Shown here one piece after another: positions 1-8,692 of a stretch of 64,000 nucleotides of DNA; the first letter of the stretch is position 1, and each line of letters begins with the position of its first letter. The notes beneath the pieces are model-generated. The model ran no database searches and was not told the DNA's origin. It saw nothing but the letters and a program-made list of their open reading frames with translations. The position numbers and the translations under genes are program-made. The stretch spans positions 1 through 64,000 of the forward strand of contig CAYPWL010000005.1 of the NCBI GenBank assembly GCA_964414425.1. Reading direction: 5' to 3'. This DNA comes from GYS-P2D sp964414425 (GTDB lineage Bacteria; Bacteroidota; Bacteroidia; Chitinophagales; Saprospiraceae).

Positions 1-59
1 GAGGATTTACAGTTGAATTAAATGCAGTTTTCGAGGCGAACATTGGATCTTGCCCGTAA
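1..59 (+). CDS. 3' end of an unidentified gene
   Basis: An open frame enters from the left edge and stops with TAA at 57-59, giving 18 residues that end in Ser-Cys-Pro. The alternating hydrophobic and polar pattern would suit the last strand of an outer-membrane barrel, but the piece is too short to identify. A strong bidirectional hairpin follows 45 bases later, which supports a real gene end. The reading frame is inferred from openness alone. Confidence 0.4.
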   Translation, partial: GFTVELNAVFEANIGSCP

Positions 60-103
60 ACTGAATAGGATATAAGCCCTAAGGACTAAAAATTAGAGCA
101 TTA

Positions 104-138
104 AAAAAGGAGATAGATTTTACATCTATCTCCTTTTT
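104..138. terminator. Bidirectional intrinsic terminator
   Basis: A perfect 10-bp stem (109-118 with 124-133) and a 5-base loop are flanked by an A-run on the left and a T-run on the right, which extend the stem by five A-T pairs. It can end the left-edge gene on the + strand and the tRNA on the - strand, which lies seven bases further on. Confidence 0.85.
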
Positions 139-144
139 GTTTTG

Positions 145-218
145 TGGTCCCACAAGGACTTGAACCTTGGACCACCTGATTATGAGTCAGGTGCTCTAAC
201 CAACTGAGCTATAGGACC
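145..218 (-). tRNA. tRNA with CAU anticodon (Ile2 or elongator Met)
   Basis: The reverse strand folds as a 74-nt cloverleaf without encoded CCA: acceptor GGUCCUA, D arm, anticodon stem CCUGA/UCAGG with loop CUCAUAA, T arm and discriminator A. The anticodon is CAU. It is not the initiator, because the anticodon stem lacks the three G-C pairs and position 1-72 is paired. Acceptor positions 4 and 5 are C-G pairs, the feature by which E. coli TilS recognises tRNA-Ile2, so this copy may be the lysidine-modified Ile tRNA; that assignment is inference from E. coli rules. The terminator at 104-138 follows directly. Confidence 0.95.
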
Positions 219-382
219 AGTTTCGGTGTTGCAAATGTAGTTTTTGTTTTGTCAATAATCAAATAAGGATATGGCTTTGAATCTTTGTTTTTTATGAGCT
301 CACTCCAAGAAATTTTAACACACATTCATACTGCTCTTAATATGTCTTAGACAGTGGCATAGTTTCTGCTTTTCAAGAAACC

Positions 383-709
383 ATGAATATTGAGGAGATA
401 AATAAAAAACATTTCATTAAGACCGACATGTTGTTTAGGGTAGGAAAGGGCCTCTCATCAAAGCTCTTGAAGTATGAAAACAACATCATCTATCTAGAAC
501 TCGAGGTTAGAAAGAAATGGGATAGAAGTATCGATGCAGCAGCCTATACCGTATCTCATTCATGGAAAAACGAGCATAGCGAATTTGAAGATGCCATTGC
601 GTCTAAAGTCTATGTAATCGACAGTAGAGAGTTCGATTATAAGCGCACGCTTATGCACTTAGGCGTCAAGCCAGGATACGACTCGTACAAGGGTGTATTC
701 TTTAAGTAA
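383..709 (+). CDS. Hypothetical protein, 108 aa
   Basis: I do not recognise this protein. It is a small mixed-charge soluble protein with no signal peptide or membrane segment; the middle (Tyr, His, Trp-rich around residues 45-65) and the ending Gly-Tyr-Asp-Ser-Tyr look like a folded domain. It stops nine bases before the convergent CMP kinase gene ends. I see no clear promoter or ribosome-binding site before the ATG. Its isolation and the weak upstream signals leave some doubt, but the composition is that of a real protein. Confidence 0.55.
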   Translation: MNIEEINKKHFIKTDMLFRVGKGLSSKLLKYENNIIYLELEVRKKWDRSIDAAAYTVSHSWKNEHSEFEDAIASKVYVIDSREFDYKRTLMHLGVKPGYDSYKGVFFK

Positions 710-717
710 TAGCATCC

Positions 718-1269
718 CTAATCACTACCATCAATCATCCTTACTCCATCTTTAATAAGATCGACAATCACTTGAGGTTTGAAGTATGACGAGTCGATAA
801 TCTGATCATAATTAGATAGATCTTCGAAGTCTATGCCATATAGCGATAGAAAACGTCTTTTTTCGCTTTTTCGGCGATCTTTGATTTTTTCTAAGAGTTG
901 CATGACTGACCGAGTATTCTCGTCTGATACACGGTTGTGATCATTGAATATACGGTCAGCGGCAATTTCGTCTTTGCACCGTAGGAAGACCTTAAAGCTG
1001 CTTGGTATAAAGTGCCAGGCTAGGCGTGAATCAACGATATAGTTGTCATCAGAATCTGCTAGCGCACGAGTATGATCGTCAATTTTTTTATCAATAGACT
1101 TATCTTTTTCTGAAAGGAGATTGAGCTCGAGTGTTGATATCCCCATCTCAGCGGCTATGCGCCTTTGGATATCACCTGTTGACAGGTAGTTAAAACCTAA
1201 TTGATCTCTGAGCAGCTTACCACAGGTGCTCTTGCCGCTTCCTATATCTCCCGATATGGTAATAATCAT
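718..1269 (-). CDS. Cytidylate kinase-like P-loop kinase
   Basis: 183 aa. The N-terminus carries a Walker A loop, Gly-Asp-Ile-Gly-Ser-Gly-Lys-Ser-Thr (residues 7-15), followed by the Ser-Thr-Gly-Asp nucleotide-binding turn near residue 31 and an Asp-Ser-Arg-Leu-Ala-Trp segment near 80. This is the short archaeal-type (Cytidylate_kin2) CMP kinase family, which phosphorylates CMP/dCMP or a related small substrate; the exact substrate is not proven. It starts 12 bases after the metalloprotease stop and is the last gene of a three-gene leftward operon. Confidence 0.75.
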   Translation of the reverse strand: MIITISGDIGSGKSTCGKLLRDQLGFNYLSTGDIQRRIAAEMGISTLELNLLSEKDKSIDKKIDDHTRALADSDDNYIVDSRLAWHFIPSSFKVFLRCKDEIAADRIFNDHNRVSDENTRSVMQLLEKIKDRRKSEKRRFLSLYGIDFEDLSNYDQIIDSSYFKPQVIVDLIKDGVRMIDGSD

Positions 1270-1281
1270 AATTTGAGTACC

Positions 1282-3681
1282 CTATTTATTTAATCTGTTG
1301 TCGTGATTACATCCGATAGGTGAGCCAGGAGGCAGATCGCTTAACTGTGGTAATTGGAGTTTTGCACCATGAGTATTCGCCTGATTAGTAAGGTTGATGA
1401 GATACTTAGCGTGAGTATTCTCCATTTTTGAGATATACCTTGTGGAGTTTTCCTCGATTGCACTGTGTGCTGCCGCTGCTACACTGATATCTACAGATGA
1501 GTCATGCGCTAATCCGATCAGATGGGTATGATAGATCTTTTGTACAAGCTCTATCAGAGACTGATCGTATTTATCAACGGATTTCATTCCAAATATCTCA
1601 TCACTGACCATAGATAAGAATGAATCAAGATCTACCACGCTCACACCTGTCACACCATAGCGATGGATACGCGCCAGTCTATCTTTATGCAATAAGAACC
1701 CTAAGGTCATATCGATATGACTTTCAGCTGGAGCGAGCGGATCAAAGGCAACATTCGTCTTGCCATTAAAAGTCTCTCGACTGCGAGGATAGCCATAAGC
1801 TGGAGGGCCGAGTAGAGACAGTAGCTCTTGAGAGAGCTTTAGGTGCTCGGGCTTCAATGTATTGAGTAATGCGTCGACAGCTTTGCCTTGTCGCTCTGCT
1901 GAGACGGGTTTTACATGAGGTGTTGTTGCACCACCCTTGACAGCGTAGTTGTATTCTATACCACCGACAATCTTAGATACACCATCTACTTGATAGCGAT
2001 GCAGTAGATATATCGGAACGAGTACTTTCTCCAATTCACTCACGGGAGTACCCGAGGTGATGGTGTTGAGTCCCATCTGGTTTAATGCTACTCGTCTCAC
2101 TTCCATCAATTTATTGAGCTCTTCTATTGGGTCTGCCCCATTATCCCATAGATGGGCGGATGGATTAGCGCCACCTGCAGGTCTGGCATCACTATCTGAG
2201 ATAAATTGAAAGCCTTTCTCTTGAGTCTTGGTGATCAGTTCGTTAAGCGCTTCTGTTTCATCGGTACCATCGGGGTAATCTTGATAGCCATAGGTGATGG
2301 TAAACTTATCCCAGTCGCCTATCTTATCATCGTAGACATCATCGAATGTAATTTCTCCCGCTGCATTGAGCGACACAAGTGGATGTGGGTAATCCATCAC
2401 GGACGCTCTGTCATTGTAGCTTGCGGCGAAGTTATGCGCTAAACCGATCGTATGGCCGATCTCATGTGCAGAGAGCTGGCGCAGTCTTGCAAGCGCAAGC
2501 TGAAGCATTGGATCATTGTTGTCATCACTATCTCCATATGGCGATATCAATCCTTGGGCAATCAGAAAGTCTTGGCGTACTCTGAGTGATCCTAAGGATA
2601 CATGACCCTTGATAATCTCTCCAGTCCGTGGATCAGATACCGATGCACCATAAGACCAGCCTCGAGTACTACGATGGACCCACTGGATTACATTATATCT
2701 TACATCCATCATATCGGCGCCTTCTGGTAATTCTTTGATCTGAAATGTTCCTGGTGCGTATCCCGCTGCGGAAAATGCTTGATCCCACCAAGTGGCACCG
2801 TCCATCAGCGCAGACTTAATAGGGTCTGGACATCCTGGATCAATATAGTATATGATAGGCTCTACGGCTTCACTAACTGTGGCAGAAGGGTCTTTCTTTT
2901 GGAGGCGATGGCGATAGATATATCGCTTTTCGAGATCATCAGCGATCGGTGTAGCATAGTCATAATAACTCATCGGGAAGTATCCAGCATAAGGATGGAA
3001 AGCCCGTGGTTGGTAGCCATCGTCTGGCAATGCCATGAATGAGTGATGTTGATGTACAGTAATGGCATCAGAACTGGGAGTGACACTACGTATAAACCTC
3101 CCATCTGCTTGACCCGTAAATGTGAGTAAGGCGTCAAACTCTGTGTTTTCAGGAAAGGACTTCGTGCGATCCATCCATACGGCGCTGCGGCTCTTGTCAA
3201 CTTTGTAACCACCTTGACCTGACTGCTTTAACCGTTGTGAGACACCATGTGCATCTCGTAGCAAGAAGTCTGTCATATCTACTCTTATGATACCATTCTC
3301 ATGGTCGTGTACTTTGAATCCCCAGATTACGGATTGCGCAAAGGCTTGCTCTACAGCTTGTCTCTCAAGGATATTATCGCTAACTGCTCTATAGTCGAGA
3401 TTTGGTTGAATCATTAAGATCTTATCACCTGTTCTTTTGAATGTGACAATGCGCTCATCACCTAACTGACCTCTGTCCAGACCGATATCATTAGAGCCGA
3501 TCCCTGCCGATAGCGAGTTGACATATAGGAACTTCTGCTCCAATTGATCTTGAGCGATATGCAATAAGAGTTGACCCGATTGCTCGTCATATTCAAAATC
3601 AAAAAAACCCTGTTGCGCTTGCCCCAGAGAGAGCGTAATAAAAAGGGGGACTATGAGAATGGATAGTAATAGTCTTTTCAT
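1282..3681 (-). CDS. Secreted zinc-dependent metalloprotease (DUF5117/DUF4953 type)
   Basis: 799 aa from the chosen start. The ATG at 3681 is preferred over an in-frame ATG at 3822 because it begins a good signal peptide (Met-Lys-Arg, hydrophobic run, ending near Gly-Gln-Ala-Gln), and because the longer form would lie inside the upstream gene. The zincin motif HExxHxxGxxH is at about residues 404-414, followed by a Met-turn-like Ser-Val-Met-Asp near residue 425. The family is a large periplasmic or exported group common in Bacteroidota; substrates are unknown. The start codon overlaps the stop of the TMEM220-like gene in an ATGA junction, so the two are translationally coupled. Confidence 0.9.
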   Translation of the reverse strand: MKRLLLSILIVPLFITLSLGQAQQGFFDFEYDEQSGQLLLHIAQDQLEQKFLYVNSLSAGIGSNDIGLDRGQLGDERIVTFKRTGDKILMIQPNLDYRAVSDNILERQAVEQAFAQSVIWGFKVHDHENGIIRVDMTDFLLRDAHGVSQRLKQSGQGGYKVDKSRSAVWMDRTKSFPENTEFDALLTFTGQADGRFIRSVTPSSDAITVHQHHSFMALPDDGYQPRAFHPYAGYFPMSYYDYATPIADDLEKRYIYRHRLQKKDPSATVSEAVEPIIYYIDPGCPDPIKSALMDGATWWDQAFSAAGYAPGTFQIKELPEGADMMDVRYNVIQWVHRSTRGWSYGASVSDPRTGEIIKGHVSLGSLRVRQDFLIAQGLISPYGDSDDNNDPMLQLALARLRQLSAHEIGHTIGLAHNFAASYNDRASVMDYPHPLVSLNAAGEITFDDVYDDKIGDWDKFTITYGYQDYPDGTDETEALNELITKTQEKGFQFISDSDARPAGGANPSAHLWDNGADPIEELNKLMEVRRVALNQMGLNTITSGTPVSELEKVLVPIYLLHRYQVDGVSKIVGGIEYNYAVKGGATTPHVKPVSAERQGKAVDALLNTLKPEHLKLSQELLSLLGPPAYGYPRSRETFNGKTNVAFDPLAPAESHIDMTLGFLLHKDRLARIHRYGVTGVSVVDLDSFLSMVSDEIFGMKSVDKYDQSLIELVQKIYHTHLIGLAHDSSVDISVAAAAHSAIEENSTRYISKMENTHAKYLINLTNQANTHGAKLQLPQLSDLPPGSPIGCNHDNRLNK

Positions 3682-4040
3682 TGGATTCTTTTTGCTTTTA
3701 TCAAGTAGTATAGTGCTGCTATTGCACATAAAAGTAAACCGAAAAACTCTCTTGACAACTCTATATAGGGGCTCTCGGCTTTCATGCTTGCTGTAATGGA
3801 TGGCATCCCATCCGAAATCCACGATTGCATATGTGGGATATAAGTCATCATCCAGACGATATAGAAAATCAGTAAGGCTGCAGATCCGATCAAAAAATGT
3901 CTACCTCGATACGAGTTGAATGCCACATATGCAATCAAGAGGTAAGGCGGAACCCATTTGATAGCGTCGCCGTCATTGAATTGTACCAATGCGAATAGAA
4001 TAAATATAACGGCTATAATGATGTCAGATATCTGTTTCAT
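3678..4040 (-). CDS. TMEM220-like small membrane protein
   Basis: 120 aa with four predicted membrane helices (about residues 6-22, 31-45, 51-68 and 97-113). The first helix is followed by Gln-Phe-Asn-Asp-Gly-Asp and a Trp, the hallmark of the TMEM220 family (usually Gln-Tyr-Asn-Asp-Pro-Asp). The function of this family is unknown. It is the first gene of the leftward operon and overlaps the metalloprotease start by four bases, so a link with export or maturation of that protease is possible but only inferred. Confidence 0.8.
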   Translation of the reverse strand: MKQISDIIIAVIFILFALVQFNDGDAIKWVPPYLLIAYVAFNSYRGRHFLIGSAALLIFYIVWMMTYIPHMQSWISDGMPSITASMKAESPYIELSREFFGLLLCAIAALYYLIKAKRIQ

Positions 4041-4095
4041 ATTCTATGGATGATTATGAGACTTCTAAGATTTATAATTGTTTGACTCTTGAATT

Positions 4096-5298
4096 CTATT
4101 TTTTATATTTCTTCTCTGCATAGTCCATCGCTGCCACCAAGATGTCTGTTGCTTTGTCCAAGTCTTCTATGGTCGCAATTAAGGGTGGCGATAATCTAAA
4201 GCTTCGATTGTTAAATAAAAACCAATCTACCAATACACCATGATCTACTGCATAGGCCACGATGTGCTTGAGGTATTTCAGTTTGGTGATTTCCACAGCC
4301 ATCATTAATCCTGAGCTACGGATTTCTTTGACGAGATTGTGACTGAGTTTTTGCCTGATGAATTGTTCTTTTTCTTGGACTGATGCTATCAGGTTATCCT
4401 CAAGTAATACCTCAAGAGCAGCAAGCGAAGCTGCACAACTGACAGGATGACCACCAAAGGTCGTTATATGTCCAAGCACTGGTTTTTTAATGAGGCAGTT
4501 CATGATTTCCTTGCTACTCACGACTCCTGCAATAGGCATACCCCCACCCATGGCTTTGCCGATGAGCATGATGTCTGGTATTACACCATACTTCTGATGA
4601 GCAAAGAGATGTCCAGTTCTGCCAAATCCCGATTGAATCTCATCTATGATAAACAGTGCTCCAACCTCCGTACAGTGCTGTCGGATCATATGTAGATAGC
4701 CAGGTGTAGGAGGAATTACTCCAGCCTCTCCTTGTACAGCCTCAATGATTACACAACTGGTGCGCTCTGTTATCAGTTGGACATCTCTGATACAGTTAAA
4801 GTCTATGTGCCTTATCCCTGGCAGGAGTGGGAGAAAAGGCTCTTTATAATCTTCATCACTACGCAAACTCTCTGCACCTTGTGTGGATCCATGATAGGCA
4901 TTGCGAGCACAGATGATCTCCGATCGTCCCGTATATCGTTTCCCTATTTTCATGGCGAGCTCGGTTGCTTCAGTCCCAGACATGAGATAATAGAGCGACT
5001 CAAAATGATCGTCTAACTGTTCGATTAGCAATTGAGCATAAGCCGTCTGTGGAGATTGATTGTGCTCTCCATATACCATGGTATGCATGTATCTGTCAAC
5101 TTGATCTTTGATCGCTTGTGTTACTTTGGGATGACAATGACCCAGTGAGCTTACCGAGATGCCAGAGTTCATATCATAATAGCGCTTACCGCTGGTATCA
5201 TAGATATGTATACCCTTAGCATGATCTATTTCGAGAGCCATGGATAGCGGACTGGTCTGCGCTACATAACTCAGGAATAAATCTTTTTTGCTGATCAT
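4096..5298 (-). CDS. Class III PLP-dependent aminotransferase
   Basis: 400 aa, normal length for fold-type I class III aminotransferases (acetylornithine/ornithine/GABA group). Visible landmarks are the Ser-Gly-Thr-Glu-Ala-Thr-Glu cofactor phosphate site near residue 107, the Asp in Ile-Ile-Asp-Glu-Ile-Gln-Ser-Gly-Phe-Gly-Arg that binds the pyridine nitrogen, and the Schiff-base lysine K248 in Gly-Lys-Ala-Met-Gly-Gly-Gly. The amino donor cannot be settled from sequence, and no arginine genes are adjacent. Transcription likely starts from the palindromic divergent promoter at 5385-5405. Confidence 0.9.
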   Translation of the reverse strand: MISKKDLFLSYVAQTSPLSMALEIDHAKGIHIYDTSGKRYYDMNSGISVSSLGHCHPKVTQAIKDQVDRYMHTMVYGEHNQSPQTAYAQLLIEQLDDHFESLYYLMSGTEATELAMKIGKRYTGRSEIICARNAYHGSTQGAESLRSDEDYKEPFLPLLPGIRHIDFNCIRDVQLITERTSCVIIEAVQGEAGVIPPTPGYLHMIRQHCTEVGALFIIDEIQSGFGRTGHLFAHQKYGVIPDIMLIGKAMGGGMPIAGVVSSKEIMNCLIKKPVLGHITTFGGHPVSCAASLAALEVLLEDNLIASVQEKEQFIRQKLSHNLVKEIRSSGLMMAVEITKLKYLKHIVAYAVDHGVLVDWFLFNNRSFRLSPPLIATIEDLDKATDILVAAMDYAEKKYKK

Positions 5299-5384
5299 TT
5301 CTATCGATTGATATTAGATGGGTAAACGATGATTGTCGCCATTATACATTAAGCCTATCCTAACAATTCACCTATTTACATCAA

Positions 5385-5405
5385 CAAAAGTATTTCTTAC
5401 TTTTG
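5385..5405. promoter_or_regulatory. Palindromic divergent -7 promoter pair
   Basis: CAAAAGTA at 5385-5392 and TACTTTTG at 5398-5405 are exact reverse complements separated by five bases. Each reads as the Bacteroidota -7 box TAnnTTTG on its own strand, the left one facing the aminotransferase (87 bases away) and the right one the first thioredoxin gene (96 bases away). The two RNA polymerase sites therefore overlap almost completely. Confidence 0.7.
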
Positions 5406-5500
5406 ACAACTACTGCCTCAGAACGTGTTCAGCCCAACTATAGGGTGGTTTTAGGAAATATCCTGCCTAAAGTTGAGTTATTATTCAAGATCAAGTTAGC

Positions 5501-6664
5501 ATGATGAAATATATATCAATTGTATTCCTTCTTTTTAGCTCTTCACTCATATTGGGGCAAGGGATAAATTTCTTTCACGGCACATGGGAAGAAGCCTTAG
5601 CACAAGCAGCAAAGGAGGAGAAATTAATATTTGTGGATGCCTATGCCAAGTGGTGTGGCCCATGTAAGCGTATGGCCAAGGATGTATTCACTCAACAAGC
5701 TGTGGGAGATTACTACAACGCCAACTTTATCAATATGAAGATTGATATGGAAGAAGGCATGGGATTAACTTTTAGAAAGGATTATCCCGTGAGAGCTTAT
5801 CCGACGTTGATGTTCATCGATGACAAGGGAGAGATAGTACGTAAGTCAGTCGGTGGTAAGCAAGAAGCGGCTTTCGTAGCTTTAGGAGAGGACGTAGTTG
5901 CATCATACGATAGGTCTGGCGAATATGCAGAAGAGTATGAAAAAGGCAACCGCAATTATGATCTGGTCATCGGTTATGTAAAAGCATTAAATAAGTCGGG
6001 AAAGCCAAGCAGTAAAATCGCCAATGATTTTCTTAGAAATAATAAAGACTTGTCAGGAGATCGACTGGTGGATTTCCTCTATGAGTCTGTCACCTCAGCT
6101 GACTCAAGAATATTTGAGCTCTATGCAAGTCAGCTTGATGCTGTAAAAGCTAAATATGGCGCTGAAGCAGCAATGGCAAAAATTAATCGTGCCGGAGAAG
6201 CCTCTTTAGAGACTGCGATTGCATTTGAATCAATGGATCTCTTGGAGCAAACACATAAGATCATCAATCACTACAATCCCGCATATGGAGAGGAGTTCAA
6301 GCTGAAGTCATATTTAGAGTATGCCCGTGCAACGAATGACATATCATTGATGAGAGCTTCAATTAAGGAGATGACAGAGTCTGTAGTTACGGACAATCAA
6401 GAGAAAGTAGATCTTGTCGAAGAGCTGATGTTATACCAAGTCTTAGACACTGAGATTGCGGATACCTCTGAAGAAATTATGAGCAAAGTTGTGAAGAAAA
6501 GCGATCAGCCAGAATACAGGCTGCTGTACGCTCAGATACTTCATCAAAATAATAAAGACAAAAAAGCGCTTAAGGAAGCTGAAAAAGCCTATAAATTAGT
6601 TGACGAAGAAGATGCTTGTCGATTAGAGCTTCAAGACTTGATCGAAAGTATCAAAGCCAAATAA
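5501..6664 (+). CDS. Secreted thioredoxin-fold protein with helical C-terminus
   Basis: 387 aa. Residues 1-20 form a signal peptide. A Thioredoxin_7-type domain follows with the active site Trp-Cys-Gly-Pro-Cys (C52, C55) and the cis-Pro segment Ala-Tyr-Pro-Thr near residue 107. Residues from about 150 to the end are helical and contain TPR-like stretches. The likely role is periplasmic disulfide reduction or exchange on envelope proteins. It is first in a two-gene operon with a paralogue 17 bases downstream. The specific partner is unknown. Confidence 0.88.
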   Translation: MMKYISIVFLLFSSSLILGQGINFFHGTWEEALAQAAKEEKLIFVDAYAKWCGPCKRMAKDVFTQQAVGDYYNANFINMKIDMEEGMGLTFRKDYPVRAYPTLMFIDDKGEIVRKSVGGKQEAAFVALGEDVVASYDRSGEYAEEYEKGNRNYDLVIGYVKALNKSGKPSSKIANDFLRNNKDLSGDRLVDFLYESVTSADSRIFELYASQLDAVKAKYGAEAAMAKINRAGEASLETAIAFESMDLLEQTHKIINHYNPAYGEEFKLKSYLEYARATNDISLMRASIKEMTESVVTDNQEKVDLVEELMLYQVLDTEIADTSEEIMSKVVKKSDQPEYRLLYAQILHQNNKDKKALKEAEKAYKLVDEEDACRLELQDLIESIKAK

Positions 6665-6681
6665 AGGAAAGAGCTTAATTA

Positions 6682-7929
6682 ATGCGCCTATTACTCCTAT
6701 TATTACTCGCCACTGTTGGTACTCATGAGATCAGTGCATCTATATCCTTTAGGAATATAGAAGTAGATAAGGCTATCGAACTGGCTGCTAAGCAGAATAA
6801 GTTCGTATTCATAGATACCTATGCTACCTGGTGTAAGCCGTGCAAACAAATGGATCAAGTCTTTACAGATCTTGAGTTGAGTGATTTCTTCAATGCCAAC
6901 TTTATCAACGTCAAGGTTGATATGGATACTCGATATGGTAAGTCTTTAGGGCAGACCTATGATGTGGTATGGTTGCCGACATTGATCATTTTAGATAGTG
7001 ATGGTTCTGTAAAAAATAAGGTGGACAAGATCGTTGACGCCTCAGAGCTATTGCGACTAGCCAAAGAGGCTGTGCGACCAGGTCAGGTGTATGTTGAGCA
7101 AAGCTTCTCAAGTAATCCTTTTGGTGGAGCCAGCAAGAGTGCCGCACCCAAAGAGAAAAAGTTAATCACAGAAGATAACGCACCGATCCTATATGTGCAT
7201 GATGACAGAGCCTCCAGTGGTCGTCCACATATCATGTATCATGAGGCATATCTCCATGTCATGTTGCAAGATGGAAAACAATATGAGATTGCTAAAAAGT
7301 ATCTGTCAACCCAAGATGACTGGTCCACAGACAAAAATATAAAGTTCATCTTTGACTTTTTGCACACTACTAATAGTGCAGAGTTTGATTACTTCCTGCG
7401 GAACAAGCAGAGATTTATCGAAGTAGTCGGTCAAGAACAAGTCGATCGGTCCGTGAGCATCTTGTCTTACGAACGCCTATATAACGGATATCCACGACCG
7501 AGTTTAGAGGAAGCCATTACCCTATTCGGTTATGTAGAACCTGCTCAAGCTGATGAGCGTGCCTATAAATACTATCTCAATAGGCTCAACGAGGATCATA
7601 AATACGGAGAGTACCGCACCAAAGCCGAGCACTATCTCACCAATATCAACCCATATGATGATGAAGTGATGTATCAACACTCTTACAATCATCTATACCA
7701 TAAAAGAGAAAATGCGAATCTCTCAGAGTGCTTGAAATGGGCGCAAGAAGCGGTAATCTATAATGATCATAACGCACAATATCATCTCCACTTGGCAAAT
7801 GTGCATTTTGCTTTGGGAAATAAGTCAGACTCTGTACATCATTGTGATAGAGCCCAAGGGCTTGCTGTAGCTCAAGGTGTTGACACAGCTCAGATCACTA
7901 AGCTTAGAAATAAACTAAAAGAGCTATAA
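6682..7929 (+). CDS. Secreted thioredoxin-fold protein, paralogue with CKPC site
   Basis: 415 aa. A short leucine-rich signal peptide (residues 1-20) precedes a thioredoxin domain with Trp-Cys-Lys-Pro-Cys (C51, C54) and Leu-Pro-Thr as the cis-Pro turn. The C-terminal half is helical with TPR-like repeats near residues 350-400. It shares domain order with the upstream protein but has Lys instead of Gly in the active site, which should change its redox potential; this suggests division of labour rather than redundancy. Its last six bases overlap the convergent ExoIII gene. Confidence 0.88.
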   Translation: MRLLLLLLLATVGTHEISASISFRNIEVDKAIELAAKQNKFVFIDTYATWCKPCKQMDQVFTDLELSDFFNANFINVKVDMDTRYGKSLGQTYDVVWLPTLIILDSDGSVKNKVDKIVDASELLRLAKEAVRPGQVYVEQSFSSNPFGGASKSAAPKEKKLITEDNAPILYVHDDRASSGRPHIMYHEAYLHVMLQDGKQYEIAKKYLSTQDDWSTDKNIKFIFDFLHTTNSAEFDYFLRNKQRFIEVVGQEQVDRSVSILSYERLYNGYPRPSLEEAITLFGYVEPAQADERAYKYYLNRLNEDHKYGEYRTKAEHYLTNINPYDDEVMYQHSYNHLYHKRENANLSECLKWAQEAVIYNDHNAQYHLHLANVHFALGNKSDSVHHCDRAQGLAVAQGVDTAQITKLRNKLKEL

Positions 7930-8688
7930 ATCAAACTCGGCAATCACTGGGCAGTGATCCGAGTGCATGACATCTTTGTACATGCGACACTCCTTTAATT
8001 TTTTGCTGAATGATTCTGTAATCGATATATAGTCGATACGCCATCCCTTATCTCTCTGGCGAGCACCAGCACGATAACTCCACCAGCTATAGAGGCTCTC
8101 GTCTGGGTATAGCAATCTGAATGCATCAATGAACCCACTCTCAAACCACTCTGCTAACCAAGCACGCTCATCGGGCTTATAACCAGAGGGTTTGTCCTTG
8201 CGGTCAGGGTTGTGGATATCAAGTCTATCTCGCACGATGTTATAATCTCCGACGACTACGAGGTTCTTATGAGTTTCTCTCATCTTGGCGATCCAAGGCC
8301 CGAAATCTTTTAAGAACTCCATCTTAAATTGATGACGCTCATCGCCGCTAGAACCAGACGGGATATAGACATTTATTAACGTCCAATCGTCAAAGTGCGT
8401 GATGACAGTCCTACCCTCATTATCATATCGATCGATGCCTATTCCTATTTCTACACTCTGAGGTTTGACCTTAGTCAAGGTTAGCACTCCGCTATAACCT
8501 TTCTTCTTTGCGCTGTGCCAGTGATGTTGATATCCAAGCTGTTCGAGTTCAGAGAGATCCACTTGTTCAGGTTGACTTTTAGTCTCCTGTATACAGATGA
8601 TATCAGCCTTGTCAGATTTGATCCAGTCTATCAATCCTTTCTTTATAGCGGCTCTGATGCCATTTACATTATAACTGACTAATCGCAT
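7924..8688 (-). CDS. xth: Exodeoxyribonuclease III
   Basis: 254 aa, family-typical length. The EEP nuclease fold is shown by Asn-Val-Asn-Gly-Ile-Arg-Ala at the N-terminus, the metal-binding Gln-Glu-Thr-Lys near residue 36, Gly-Asp-Tyr-Asn near 147 and the final Ser-Asp-His-Cys-Pro-Val. It acts as AP endonuclease and 3'-5' exonuclease in base-excision repair. It starts four bases after the stop of the upstream membrane-anchored protein gene, so both probably share a transcript. Confidence 0.95.
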   Translation of the reverse strand: MRLVSYNVNGIRAAIKKGLIDWIKSDKADIICIQETKSQPEQVDLSELEQLGYQHHWHSAKKKGYSGVLTLTKVKPQSVEIGIGIDRYDNEGRTVITHFDDWTLINVYIPSGSSGDERHQFKMEFLKDFGPWIAKMRETHKNLVVVGDYNIVRDRLDIHNPDRKDKPSGYKPDERAWLAEWFESGFIDAFRLLYPDESLYSWWSYRAGARQRDKGWRIDYISITESFSKKLKECRMYKDVMHSDHCPVIAEFDL

Positions 8689-8692
8689 GTCC

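Noticed and set aside
3681..3822. Longer metalloprotease start
   Set aside because: It lies within the TMEM220-like gene and would put 47 residues before an obvious signal peptide.
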